In this document: piece after piece, positions 41,315 to 51,439 of the stretch
How the letters are laid out: each line of letters starts with the position of its first letter
Position numbering within the stretch: the first letter of the stretch is position 1
Source of the DNA: Tolypeutes matacus
Lineage: Eukaryota; Chordata; Mammalia; Cingulata; Chlamyphoridae
DNA: 64,000 nt
Direction of reading: 5' to 3'
NCBI GenBank assembly: GCA_026826555.1
Contig: JAKSZT010053883.1
Location: 23,646,639 to 23,710,638 of the forward strand
Notes under the pieces: model-generated
Databases searched by the model: none
What the model was told of the DNA's origin: nothing
The model's input: the letters and a program-made list of their open reading frames with translations, nothing else
Position numbers and translations under genes: made by a program

Positions 41315-41980
41315 CTGCCCCTTGGGCTGATGCTTTGGCCCCAAAACTGACGGTCCTCTCCAGAGGGGTCCTGAGCTTCAGCTGTGGGTCCCTGGGGGCA
41401 AGAGAGGAGGCTGGGCTCGGCTCAGCTCTGGGCAGGCACAGTCCTCCTCCCCCAGCCCTACAAGGGCCCTCAGAACCTCCTGGGGCCTCAGGGGCACCCC
41501 ATCATTGCCTGTCCCCTGAGAATAAGTTGGCCCTGCACCCACCGGGGAGTGATTCACACACGTGGGCACTAAGCAGCCTGGTGGACGCTCCCCAGTGGAT
41601 TCTCACCAGACACACAATGGGGCTGCTTGGGCCCGATGGGGTCAGATGGGCCGCAGTCCGTGAATCAGCCCTGGCAGACAGGTCCATGGTGCACCTCCAG
41701 GCAGATGGGAAGCTCTTGTCCAGGCAGCAGCTGGCCCCTGCCTCGGGAACCACGAGTGGTCATCTGCAGAGGACAGCCAGGTTCCTGCAAGCCGAGGGCT
41801 GCCTCCGGGCCCCTATAGCCTGATCTCTCATCACCCAGGGGCATGCCCTATTACCTGAGGGGGCACCGCAATGTCCCCCACAAGGATGGCCAAGCCCAGA
41901 TGGTTGGTCACCCTACCTGCACCCCCTGCCACTGCCGGGGGAAAATGGCAGCTGGCCCTCCCGAGGTGCTCGCCTTGTGC
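41315..41980. other. Unassigned GC-rich stretch
   Basis: A 179-codon frame (41284-41823, plus) has no recognisable domain and its start lies in a MIR; I do not call it a gene. Confidence 0.3.
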
Positions 41981-41984
41981 CGGC

Positions 41985-42110
41985 GCTGTGCGCACAGCCC
42001 CACCCCACTGAATCCTCACAATGGTCTAGGCGGGGGGAACATGCTCTGTGGCCAGTTTGCAAAGAGGAAAAGAGTTGGGAGAGCTGAAATCAACAACTAG
42101 GAAGGGGGGA
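41985..42110 (-). mobile_element. MIR SINE fragment
   Basis: 'actgaatcctcacaatggtc', 'gccagtttgcaaagaggaaa' and 'agagttgggagagctgaaat' resemble antisense MIR. Confidence 0.5.
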
Positions 42111-42279
42111 CCTGCCAGCCTCCAGGGCCCTGACTGTTACCCCAGGGGCCGGCCTGCACCTGTGCCCCGTCACCCACTCCCCAGCTACCCTCATGCCATC
42201 ACCTGTCACCTGACCCCACCTCCATGCCCTGCCCCTTACTCGGTGCTGCCTGTCTTGTCACCTGCCCCCAGTCCTTGAA

Positions 42280-42420
42280 CATGTACCCGAGCACATACAC
42301 ATGCACATACACATGCTCACACCCTCATGTCCACTTGTGCACACTCACAAACACACACACACACCCTCAGGTACACTCACACACATTACTGCACACTCAC
42401 AGCTCATACATGCATGTGGG
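42280..42420. repeat. Degenerate CA-rich tract
   Basis: Interrupted ACAC/CACATGCACA units with a clean (CA)7 near 42350-42363 and T interruptions elsewhere. Confidence 0.7.
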
Positions 42421-42424
42421 CCTT

Positions 42425-43325
42425 CACCCCAACACGTTTCTCCATGAAACATTCACACCCATCATCCCAGAATCCTTTCTGCACAAAGGCTCCTTAGAGG
42501 CCTCCTCTTACCCTTGTTTCCAAGTGTGCTATGAAATTCACCACCAGATTTAAAGGTGAGAGGAGTGATAGACAAAGTGGAACCAAATGTCATTTTAATT
42601 GTCTGTTGTAGGAACCCAGTTTTTCAGATGATAATTATTATAATAAAAAATTCTCTTAGCAGCAGGGAGGGAGGTGCTGAAGGAAAGTCCAGGAAAAGAG
42701 GGAGGTGGGAGTGGTGAGAGAAGTCAATCCAGCCCCTAAAGTCCCTTCCTCCCCAAGCCCCAGTTCCCCGGTAATTCTGCAGAAAGTTCTGGGGCTGGGA
42801 GTGGGTGGGGGAAGATGGGAGGCTTGGAAAAGGGCAGTCAAAGGGCTGCTCTACTAGGGGGACACACTTGACCAGGTGACCCATACCTGCCCAGCCTGAG
42901 GTGACAAGAGGAGCCAGTGAGGACTTGGTGTGAGCCGATGCTTGGCGTGGGAGCTCTGCTGAGAAGAGGCGGCCTCCCTGAGCTGAGGGGGTGGGAAATC
43001 ATAGGCTGGTGTGCGGGAGACAACCACAGGGGCTGTCACGGGCACGCCCAGGGGTCAGCCCGGCTGAGCCCCGCTCTGCCGCAGCGCCGGGAGTGAGTCA
43101 CCACCTGCTCTGCCTTGCTGAGGCTCCTGGCAGCTAACGTGCACCTTCCCAGCCAGGTCCTCATCACGGCCATCTGCAAAGCCACCCCAAGGGAAGCACT
43201 GAGAGAGCAGGAGCCTCGTCTCCACTGCCCACCTCTGTGTCCTCAATCCCCAGACAAGGCCTTGGCACACAAGAGATTCACGAGAAATACTAGTCGAAGG
43301 ACTGAAAGAGCTCCCCATGAACAGA
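42425..43325. other. Unassigned
   Basis: It contains a short AT-rich piece (42590-42650, 'ataattattataataaaaaa'); otherwise no recognised element. Confidence 0.3.
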
Positions 43326-43329
43326 AAAA

Positions 43330-43442
43330 CTCTGGAGGTAGGCAATATCCCCATTGAACAGAGGAGGAGACTGAGTCTCAGAGAGGTGACGCAACATGCT
43401 CAGAATCCCACAGCTGGCAAGGGGGACAGGATTAGGAAGGGA
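43330..43442 (-). mobile_element. MIR SINE
   Basis: 'atccccattgaacagaggag', 'gagactgagtctcagagagg' and 'atcccacagctggcaagggg' are antisense MIR. Confidence 0.7.
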
Positions 43443-43619
43443 GGGTCAGAATCAGAAGTGACAGGGCTGGGGAGCAGTGTGAATCCTGGGGGAGATAGCA
43501 GAGCTAAGGGGGCCAGAATTCATGTGTATTTTGTCCATAAGTAACATCTCCAGCCATCATCCTGGGAATCTCAAGCCAGCAGGTGCGAGGCCCCAGTGAT
43601 GGAGGCCTTGGGGGAGAAG

Positions 43620-43690
43620 GGGGAGGAGGGAGGGAGGGAGGGAGGCAGGCACCTCATTTGCATAAAGACCCCGCCTCCTCCAATCAGTGG
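43620..43690 (+). promoter_or_regulatory. Octamer - GC box - CCAAT box cluster
   Basis: A (GGGA)n tract (43626-43644) precedes a perfect octamer ATTTGCAT (43656-43663), a CCCCGCC GC-box-like word (43669-43675) and CCAATCA (43680-43686), all within 31 bp. These are binding words for POU factors, SP/KLF factors and NF-Y in mammalian promoters. No TATA box or initiator can be assigned and no gene follows that I recognise. Confidence 0.35.
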
Positions 43691-43879
43691 AGCTCTCAGG
43701 GGTGGGCACCCAGGGCCTGGCTGGGCACCAGGAGCTGGGAGCAGAGGCAGGTGGAGCAGGGCCCAGCCCCACCCAGGTCAGGGGCCAGGACCCTCCCTCT
43801 GTGCTCACCATGGCCCTTCCCACCAGATTTTCCCTCCTTGAGCTCCTCCAGTTCTCCCAGCAGCCCCACATTAGGGCAG

Positions 43880-44035
43880 GAAAAATCATCTCCATTTTGC
43901 AGATGAGGCAACTGAGGCTCAGAGAGGCCATGTGTCTTACCCAAGCTCACACAGCAAGTCAGCAGCAGAGCCAGAGCTGGCACTCAGGCCCCTGCCTCCC
44001 AGCCCAGGGTTCTGAGTCTGCTCCCCTGGCTTCCT
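43880..44035 (-). mobile_element. MIR SINE, well preserved
   Basis: 'catctccattttgcagatga', 'ggcaactgaggctcagagag', 'cttacccaagctcacacagc' and 'gcagagccagagctggcact' follow the antisense consensus closely. Confidence 0.85.
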
Positions 44036-44039
44036 CCCA

Positions 44040-44445
44040 GCTGCCCTGGCCCAAGGCCCACCCCAGGCCTGGCCACTGTTACCACCAGCCCCCACTTCCC
44101 CAACAAGTGCCCCTTCCCCAACCCCGGGCCTAGCTCAGAGGTGCTGGCTACTCCCAAGCCTCCTCTCCAGCCTTCAGCCCTGAGCCCCAGACCCTTTGTT
44201 CCAGCTGCCCCCAGACCACGGGTCAGAAAGACACAGGATGTCGGGGCTGGCAGGGACCCCAGGAAGCATCTGGTCCAACCCCAGGGGGCCAGTGGGAGCA
44301 ATGGTCCCTCAGTGGCCACACTGTGCCCCTGACCTCCAGCCCAGGAGCCCCCAGGGCCCGACTTGAGGGGCTGCTCCTCTCCCTGCATTTCTCCCACTGG
44401 TTCTTGCCTTACTCACCCCCTAGCAGATTCTGTAAATCCAGGTCA
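44040..44445. other. Unassigned, C-rich
   Basis: Near 44230-44285 'ggctggcagggaccccagga', 'agcatctggtccaacccc' resembles the first half of the MIR-related composite seen at 19340; the rest is unrecognised. Confidence 0.3.
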
Positions 44446-44449
44446 AGTT

Positions 44450-44620
44450 TTAGTTTACAAACTTCCAGGGGAAGGGAGCCCCTTGGTAATTGTCTGCCCC
44501 TGCAATTACCAAGAGGCCTCAGTGATTTACGCTGCTGGGAAACGTTTGTTTTTCTGGAGGGATTGCCTGGGCCCCTCCTTGTGGAAGGCTTGATTTACTG
44601 AGGCTTCCCTTTCCCAGGGA
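44450..44620. other. Candidate conserved non-coding element with inverted repeat
   Basis: A unique-looking block holds a perfect 11-bp inverted repeat, CTTGGTAATTG at 44482-44492 and CAATTACCAAG at 44503-44513, with a 10-nt spacer. It also holds 'agttttagtttacaaacttc' and 'ggcttgatttactgagg'. Each arm carries a TAATTG homeodomain-type word. Confidence 0.35.
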
Positions 44621-44734
44621 GCCTGGTGGGGGCAACAGAGGTGGAGGGAGCCACGGGAATCCCCACGTGGTGAAGGGCACAGCTAGACAGTGTGGCTGGG
44701 AGGAAGAAGGTGGACTTAGGTGTCACCAGAGGCC

Positions 44735-44945
44735 GAGGAGTGTGTCCCTGCTTCTCCACGGCCAAGCTGTGTGACCTTGGGCAGGTCACTTAACCTATCT
44801 GGGTCTTGGTTTTCTCATCGGCAAAATGGGGGTGATCACAAGGGGATTAGTGACAGCACCTGCCTCCTAAGGCAATAGGCATGGACAGCGGCTGCATAGA
44901 AATGCCTGGTGCACAGTAGGTGCTCAGGACATTTGCGTTCTCCCT
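44735..44945 (+). mobile_element. MIR SINE, near full length
   Basis: 'gtgtgaccttgggcaggtca', 'cttaacctatctgggtcttg', 'cggcaaaatgggggtgatca' and 'tggtgcacagtaggtgctca' are consensus-like. Confidence 0.85.
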
Positions 44946-44949
44946 TAGC

Positions 44950-45235
44950 CCATTCGAGATCTCCCTTTCCCTATCCAAGTCACCTCCTTCATGTCTCTCC
45001 CCTAGATTTCCTCCATGCCCCCACTCTCTGCACAGGCCCCTCTGTCCTCAGGGAGTCCAGACCCCGTCAGTGTTACAGGTTCAGCCTCCACTGGGGCTGG
45101 CAGGAAAGAGAAAGTGGAGGCTCCATTGGCAGGAACAGGCTGGCCCGGCCACCGTGTGCCCAGGAAGCCAGGCACAGATGGTGGGCCCTAAGCCCAGGGA
45201 CTGTTAGGGTGTGTCCGCTTGCAGCCGAGGAGTAA
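44950..45235. other. Unassigned
   Basis: Pyrimidine-rich start, then mixed; nothing recognised. Confidence 0.3.
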
Positions 45236-45239
45236 ATAA

Positions 45240-45355
45240 ACCTCAAAGAAAGCTAGGGTATTTAAAGTGTGAAAGCAGATTATTATTTAATGTTAATATA
45301 ATTTTTGGGGACCCCCGCCTGCGATGAGCTGGCCGTTTAAATTGGACCTAGTGGA
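45240..45355. other. AT-rich candidate conserved block
   Basis: 'gattattatttaatgttaat' and 'gccgtttaaattggacctag' stand out in GC-rich surroundings; no repeat signature. Confidence 0.25.
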
Positions 45356-45359
45356 GGGC

Positions 45360-45595
45360 AGTGCTGAGGGCTTTGGTTTGGGCAGCCTGAGCTCCAGTCC
45401 TCCACCTACCATGTTCCAGCTCCGTGTCTTTGGACCCAGCACTTACTTCTCTGAGCCTCAGTTTCCTCATCCATAAAATGGGACAGTGGCAGTACTTACC
45501 CTTGAGGGCTGTTGTGAGGATTCCGTGAGGTAACCCAAGCAAATCACTGAGCCCAGTGCCAGCACACAGTGGGTGCCCGAGAGGGGGTGGCGGCT
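45360..45595 (+). mobile_element. MIR SINE, full length
   Basis: 'ctctgagcctcagtttcctc', 'atccataaaatgggacagtg', 'gctgttgtgaggattccgtg' and 'agcacacagtgggtgcccga' cover the whole element. Confidence 0.85.
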
Positions 45596-45599
45596 GTCA

Positions 45600-46025
45600 C
45601 TATGGCACCCCACCACCGTGACTGTTAGATGCGGTCGGCTGAGGAAATACGCATCAGGCAGAGGCGCTGGGAATTCGGCAGTGCTCTTTGGTGAGTGTCT
45701 CTGTCACTGTAATCTCAGCACACATGCAGATCATAAATATTGGCCTGTTATGTGCCAGGTAAGTTATTCCGCCTGCAGACAGTGCTTGGTGCGCCGATGA
45801 GTCCGGGGACCCCTCAGGAGTTCTGAGCCCCAGGCCGGGAGCCTCGGAGCCGGCTGGAGCGGAAGCCAGTGGGGGTTTCTGAGGTTCCAGGTTATGGTGG
45901 CTGCGCAGGAACAGGGGCCGCGGGGGCTCAGCCCGGCTCCCCCCACACCCGCCAGGCAGATCGCGGGCCCAGCAGCCCAGGCCCTTCCTGAGTCGGAGCT
46001 GAGCCTCCTCCCCACACTCCCACCT
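45600..46025. other. Unassigned, CpG-containing GC-rich
   Basis: Moderately GC-rich (45780-46000) with scattered CpGs, below what I would call an island. No exon recognised. Confidence 0.3.
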
Positions 46026-46029
46026 GAAC

Positions 46030-46255
46030 CCGTGCACTGGAGGCTGAGGTTTGTGGTTCTCTTTCTTCCCAAAGAATCCATAATCGCCTCAGAGGCTGGG
46101 CTGAGATGAGGGTTGTAATAAAACTGGTTCATTACACCCCTCTCTGCAGAGCCGTTTAATGAACTGGTGCTGGGGCTGCCGGCACTCTAAGGCCTGCGGG
46201 CAAATGCAAACACAGCCTGTTCCACAGTATCACTGAATTAGCTCTGAGTGGGCAG
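46030..46255. other. Candidate conserved non-coding element
   Basis: Repeat-free, containing 'cccaaagaatccataatcgc', 'aaaactggttcattacaccc' and 'ccgtttaatgaactggtgct'. The last two form an imperfect inverted pair around 'ctggttcatta'/'taatgaactgg'. Confidence 0.3.
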
Positions 46256-46259
46256 AGGG

Positions 46260-46390
46260 AGGGGATAGGAGGAGAGAGGCAGAGAAAAGGGAGAGCATGG
46301 GGGTGAGGGAGAGAGGGATTGGCCCTGCAGAGGGGGTGAGGGAGGGAAGGAAGGAAAGAGAGTGAGCAAGTAAGAGCAGAAGTGGATGGG
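46260..46390. repeat. GA-rich low-complexity tract
   Basis: Purine-rich GAGG/GGAA/GAGA words on the plus strand, degenerate and not tandemly regular. Confidence 0.6.
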
Positions 46391-46649
46391 GCCTGAATTT
46401 GGGTTTGACTCTCCCAAGCCCCCTTGCAGGGAGGGCAGCACTGGGCCGGCCTCATTATTCCTGTTGGAAAAGTGAAGACACCGAGTCCTTCTACGTGCCA
46501 CACACAGTGCTGGGGGCTGAAGGAGACACACGGGGCCCCACCTCCACGGGGTTCCCAGGCTGGGGGAGAATCACCACATCAACAATGCGTGTAAGTACGA
46601 GGAGCTTGTGAGTATTATATGATATGTTTAGAGGAAGGTGGGAGCCAGG

Positions 46650-46870
46650 TGGTCCAGAGGGTGCCTGGGTTGGAATCCCAACCCTGGAACACATGGGCTG
46701 TGGGGCCTTGGGCTAATTACTCAGCCTCTCTGGACCTCAGTCTCCTCATCTGTCAAATAGAAATAAAATACCTACCTCCCAGGGTTTAGGAAAGCAGTTC
46801 GCAGGGGTAAAGCAATCAGAGCAGTGCCAGGCAGAGAGTCAGTACTCAGCAAATGTTAGTTATGGAGTAT
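46650..46870 (+). mobile_element. MIR SINE, full length
   Basis: 'gcctgggttggaatcccaac', 'ggacctcagtctcctcatct', 'gtcaaatagaaataaaatac' and 'cagtactcagcaaatgttag' follow the MIR consensus to its end. Confidence 0.85.
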
Positions 46871-47129
46871 AACAAGAGCTAAAGACAAAAGGCAAAGGAT
46901 TGGAGGGCCCTGACATAGATCGGGTCTGGTAAGTCTTCCCTGAAGAGCCACTTGGGCTGAGACCTGAAGGATGACCCACATGTCAAGAAGAGGAAGAAAG
47001 AGGTATTCTGGATGTTTGTTTTTGGTTCGTTTGCCTCCTCAATACATTCTCCTTCTTTGGTGAACAGCACCATTTTTCCACTGTGAAACAAATCACCCCC
47101 CACCTCCATCCATCCCAGTGGAGCTGACA

Positions 47130-47550
47130 CCTCCCTCTGACTTCAGAGTGGATTGCCACCCAGGCCTGTCCAGTCAATGAATGGCCACGTCTGGCCACTG
47201 TGGTGTCTGAGAAGCAGGTAGATGATCCAAACCAGGCCAATTAGAGAACACTACCAGGAAATTTTGCTAAAACTATCAGGAAGGGAGTATGTGAAGCCAG
47301 TGTGATGTAGATATGGATCATTTCCCATCTAGAGGGAAATGTAAATGTAGAAGCACATCCAATCAAGAGATGGGAAGACAAGGTGATAAAGTGATACTAT
47401 CTGAGCCACTGAATTCAGACATGCTTGAAACCATCAGCCACTGGACTTCTTAGTCAAATGGGCCAATCCATCCCTCCTTTTGCCTCTGTTTTGTTTAAAC
47501 CTGCATGAGTTGGATCTCTGTCCCTGCAAGTAAAAGTGTCCTTAATAGTA
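47130..47550 (+). mobile_element. Ancient LTR-like repeat
   Basis: 'gatccaaaccaggccaatta' near the start, 'tgaaaccatcagccactgga' and the 3' 'gcatgagttggatctctgtc', 'cctgcaagtaaaagtgtcct' correspond to an old LTR-like repeat I recognise in other mammals but cannot name. The end is degraded. Confidence 0.4.
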
Positions 47551-47929
47551 GAGCATATTCTTGGCAAAGGAAACAAGACAAAGGCTCATGGTCTACTGAA
47601 AAACCCAAAGCAAGGCAAGTCCAGAATATTCTGAGTGAAGCAACAGAGGTGTGTCTCTGCATTAAGATTCAGAGTGGCCAGAAAGCCTTATCATCAGTTG
47701 GGCAAGCGGCAAGGACCAACACTAGGGCTTGACACACTCAGTGTAACAACTTCCAGCTCCCTATAATAGCCATACCCTGTGTCTGCCCCAATAGGCTCCT
47801 TTCTCATCATCCCCAAACCTACCTTTGTCCACTTCTGGAAAGTCCAGAATCAAAGATCCAGGGACAATTAGGGCTGGAAGGGACAGCTAATACCATTTAG
47901 TCCAAAGTCCTCAGTTTGTTTTCTTACTT

Positions 47930-48345
47930 TTTCTTTTGTATTGATCAACTAATACATGAATACATCTTCATGGTTAAAAAAAGAATGGGAGACAGGTATT
48001 CAAACAAAAACTTGTATATGAATGTTCATAAGACTATTCACAAAGGCTTTAAAAAGTTGGAAACAACCCAAATGCCCATCAATAGATGAATAGATGAACA
48101 AAATGTATATCCATACAATGGAAAATTATTCAGCCACGAAAAGGAATAAACTACTGATACCTGCTACAATGTGGATAAACCTTGAAAACATTATGCATTG
48201 TGCAGGGTTTCTCTTTTAAGGTAATGAAGTGTTTTAGAACTAGGTAGAGGTGAGGGTTCCAAAACATTGTGCATTTGCTAAATGCCATTGAGCTGTATAC
48301 CTGAAGATGGTAAATTCTATTTTATATGAATTTCATCTCATATAA
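47930..48345 (+). mobile_element. L1M-type LINE-1 3' end
   Basis: Classic order: 'ttggaaacaacccaaatgcc', 'catcaatagatgaatagatg', 'atatccatacaatggaaaat', 'tattcagccacgaaaaggaa' and 'aaccttgaaaacattatgca'. Sense orientation, 5'-truncated, no coding remnant. Confidence 0.8.
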
Positions 48346-48349
48346 ACTT

Positions 48350-49145
48350 AGGGTGCAAGTTTATCAGGTGACCCAGAGATGGCCTTGGAGGGTGGCGAGA
48401 TGGCTCGAGACACCTCCATCCCACCCCAAAGGCAAGAAAGCACCACAGGGCAGCCAGCTAACAAAATCTGACCCCTACCTGTCAAAGGCATGTGCTGAAC
48501 CCCTCTTGGGGAAGAGGCGAGCGGGCCATCCACCTTGCTTCTGTCCAAGTCCAGCATCTGTGCTGGCTAATTTACCTGGGCCACTGGTCAGTGCAGTCCT
48601 GGACTCCAGGGCTCCAGAGCGGCGTGCCAGTGGTGAGGGCAGCGGGGTCCCAGGAGCAGGTGCTTCTTTTCTGCTCACCATTTTGTACCTGAATTCAGTC
48701 GTTTCTGTTATCCCCACAGGATGCAGCCCCCCACAAACGCACATGCCCTCCTACTAGGGTGGGGGTCGCTTTGAAAGAAGCCATTTAATGGACGTTCTGT
48801 TTTCACACACACAAACAGCTTTCAGTAGTCACCGTGCCCCTGAAGTGTAAGTGTAAACCCACTTCTCACCTGCTTCCACTCTGGCTCTCTCTACCAAGTG
48901 TCAGGACAATCTGTTCCCTCACAGAGGGACCATCAAGCAATATTTCAACACATGGAAGTAGGTGGCTCTGGCCCTCTCGTATCCATGTGGGAACAAGATT
49001 GCCATAAAAGCTGCATTTGTCCTGGCCTTGACTGGTTCAGTGCTTTTCCAAAATCTCTGCATGGCACTCCACCAAAAAAAAAAAAAAAAAAAAACAAAAC
49101 CCATTAAATGACTCATCATTTTGTCCTTGGGTAAAGACGTGGATG
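48350..49145. other. Unassigned, with an A homopolymer at 49074-49094
   Basis: No recognised repeat. The (A)21 run could be the tail of a retroposed sequence, but I found neither source nor target duplication. Confidence 0.3.
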
Positions 49146-49149
49146 AGGG

Positions 49150-49293
49150 GGACAGGGAAATTCAGTTAGGGAATATACAAGGGTTTGTGCCTCAGACTTT
49201 CACACACTCGCTGCATGACTTGGAGTGTGTAAATTATACTTGCTAAGCCTCAGTTTCCTCATTTGCAAAGAGGGGATAATAATATGTGTCTTG
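49150..49293 (+). mobile_element. MIR SINE split by an LTR
   Basis: 'ttgctaagcctcagtttcct' and 'catttgcaaagaggggataa' are MIR core. The element is interrupted at 49293 and plausibly resumes at 49898 with 'tttgggagattcagagctaa', equivalent to the MIR 3' part. Confidence 0.7.
49289..49293. repeat. 5-bp target duplication, left
   Basis: TCTTG, identical to 49893-49897 across the solo LTR. Confidence 0.85.
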
Positions 49294-49892
49294 TGTATTA
49301 GTCAGCCAAGGTGGTGCTGATGCAAAATACCGGAAATCAGTCGGTTTTTATAAAGGGAATTTATTTGGGATAGAAGCTTACAGTTACCAGGCCATAAGCA
49401 TAAGTTACTTCCCTCACCAAAGTCTATTGCCACGTGTTGGAGCAAGATGGCTGCCAACGCCCGTGAGGGTTCAGGCTTCCTGGGTTCCTCTCTTCCTGGG
49501 GCTTGCTTCTTCCAGGCTCAGCTCCTTTGCTATCTCCACAAGGCCAGCCGTAGACTGTCAGGTAAACAGTTTGTTTCTCTTCCCAGTAAGGCCTTTTCTC
49601 TTTCCTCATGACCAAGCTCCTCTGTGTGCTTACTTCCCAGCTCAAAACTCCAGCATCAAAACTCCAACTCTGTCCTTTGCTATACCTTTTATCTGTGAGT
49701 CCCCACCCACCAAGGGGTGGAGACTCAACACCCTACTGATGTGGCCCAATCAAAGTCCTAATCATAATTTAATTAAGTAAAAGTAAAACCTCTGAATCCA
49801 ATACACTTTAATATGCCCAGAGGAAAAGATCAGTTTACAAATATAATCCAATATTTCTTTTTGGAATTCATCACTAATATCAAACTGCTACA
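49294..49892 (-). mobile_element. Solo LTR, class III/MaLR-like, armadillo-type family A
   Basis: 599 bp with TG...CA ends (TGTATTAGTC ... CTGCTACA on the plus strand). It is flanked by the exact 5-bp duplication TCTTG at 49289-49293 and 49893-49897, the hallmark of an integrated LTR. Read on the minus strand it shares its whole layout with 57046-57664, including a 'gccatcttg' YY1-type word. No internal region is attached, so it arose by LTR-LTR recombination. The family looks like one common in armadillo; the name is unknown to me. Confidence 0.85.
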
Positions 49893-49897
49893 TCTTG
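49893..49897. repeat. 5-bp target duplication, right
   Basis: TCTTG, identical to 49289-49293. Confidence 0.85.
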
Positions 49898-49959
49898 TTT
49901 GGGAGATTCAGAGCTAAAGTATATGGAAATAAAAAGGGACTATTGCTCAAAATTTTTAT

Positions 49960-51425
49960 TCCATACAAGATAGAAGGAGCTGGATACTCTCTTGACTGAA
50001 ATAATCAGATAAAATATATAAAGAAGAGGTTTGAAAGACATTTTACTTGAGGCAACAAAAGCCAGTGATCCCTGAGAGAGAAGAAACAAATGAGCTGAGC
50101 CCTATGATCATCCTAGCTGACTGCCTTGAGAGAGTTTCCAGGACATGGAACAGGGAGCAGAAATGCAGTTGCAGCCTGGAGGACTCCCTGAGTTGAGGAG
50201 ATGGGGCTGAGACTCTAGAGAAACCAACGTGGCAGCATTCATAGGGACAGAGCACCAAGGAGGGGAGAATTGCACAGAGAGAGAGAACTCCAGATATCTG
50301 TGAAGGATCCTCCTGGAGTTTTCAGTTGAATACTAATCAGCACATATGTGTGAGAAAACTATCCAAGGTTAGGGAGGGAACCATAGGAAGGAATTTGGGT
50401 AGAGACTAATTCCTTGATGCTCACACAGGCATGGGGAAAATATGTTTCACCAGACTGGTGTTGCCCAGTGGAGAAAAACTAACACTTCTTGCCCCAGTAG
50501 TAGAGAAAAATTAGCATTAGACTAAATGCTGTTCTGGCTTGCCTAACAAATCATAAAAGAAAGACCAGAAAGGATCAAACTGTCTCTAAATAATTTACCT
50601 ACATTCCAGAACAAAGTTTATGAACATATACAGAAATACAAAAATATTCAGTACACACAAAGTAAAATTCACAGCATCTCCTGTTCAGTAAAAATTATCA
50701 GGCATGCAAAAAGATGCAAAAAAGGACCCATAATGAGGAGGAAAAAATTGATCAGTCTTTCTATTCAACTGGCATTGGTATCAAATTAAAAGACAAGGAC
50801 ATCGGAGCAGTTATTATCACTGTATTTCATGTATTCAAAAAGTGAGAGGAAATATTTAACATGATAAATAAAGACATTAAAGATAGAAAAAGCCCAAATA
50901 GAGTTTCAAGAGATGAAAGCTATGTGTAAGATTGAAAAAAAAAAAAAAAAAGCACTTGATAGTATTTATGGCAGAATAGACTTTGAAAAAGAGATTAGTG
51001 AACTTGAAGATATAGCAATAGAAACCATCCAAAATGAAGCACAGAATAAAAAAGAATTTGAAAAAAATAAAAAAATGAGCAGGGCATTAGGAAACTATGG
51101 GACAATTTTAAGAGCCTCAAAATAGGTGTAATTAGAGTACCTGAAGAAGAAAAAGGGTAGGAGTGGAGGGAAGGACAGAAAAATATTTGAAGAATTTATG
51201 ACTTACAATTTTTCAAATTTGATTTAAAAATTAATCCACATATCCAAGAAGCTCAATAAACTGTGAGCACATGAAATACAAAGAAAATTATACCAATGCA
51301 TATTACAAACAAATTGCTCAAAACATGTGATAATGAGAACATATTAAAAGCAGCCAGCAGGAAAAATTGGTTATGCAATGAGTGAAAATGATAAGCTTAT
51401 AAAGGAAATAAGATAAAGATGACAG
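49960..51425 (+). mobile_element. HAL1 (half-LINE) copy
   Basis: The block carries HAL1-like order: a leader with 'gggtagagactaattccttg', then ORF1-type DNA with 'gaacttgaagatatagcaat', 'agaaaccatccaaaatgaag' and 'gtgtaattagagtacctgaa', ending at 'aaagcagccagcaggaaaaa'. The open piece 50913-51125 (70 codons) is the coiled coil of an L1-type ORF1 protein (FEKEISELEDIAIETIQNEA). An internal (A)17 run and many stops show it is dead. Confidence 0.7.
50913..51125 (+). pseudogene. L1/HAL1 ORF1 coiled-coil remnant
   Basis: 70 codons, starting MKAMCKIEKKKKKALDSIYG, with Ile/Leu/Glu heptads and a lysine-rich stretch generated by the A run. Only the coiled-coil zone of the RNA chaperone remains; no RNA-recognition domain in frame. 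Confidence 0.65.
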
Positions 51426-51439
51426 CAGATGTGTAATTA

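Noticed and set aside
41284..41823. 179-codon plus-strand frame
   Set aside because: It starts within the 3' end of a MIR and has no recognisable domain.
43826..44397. GC-rich frames of over 130 codons near 43687-44397
   Set aside because: They cross a well-preserved antisense MIR and are proline/serine/leucine-rich chance openings.
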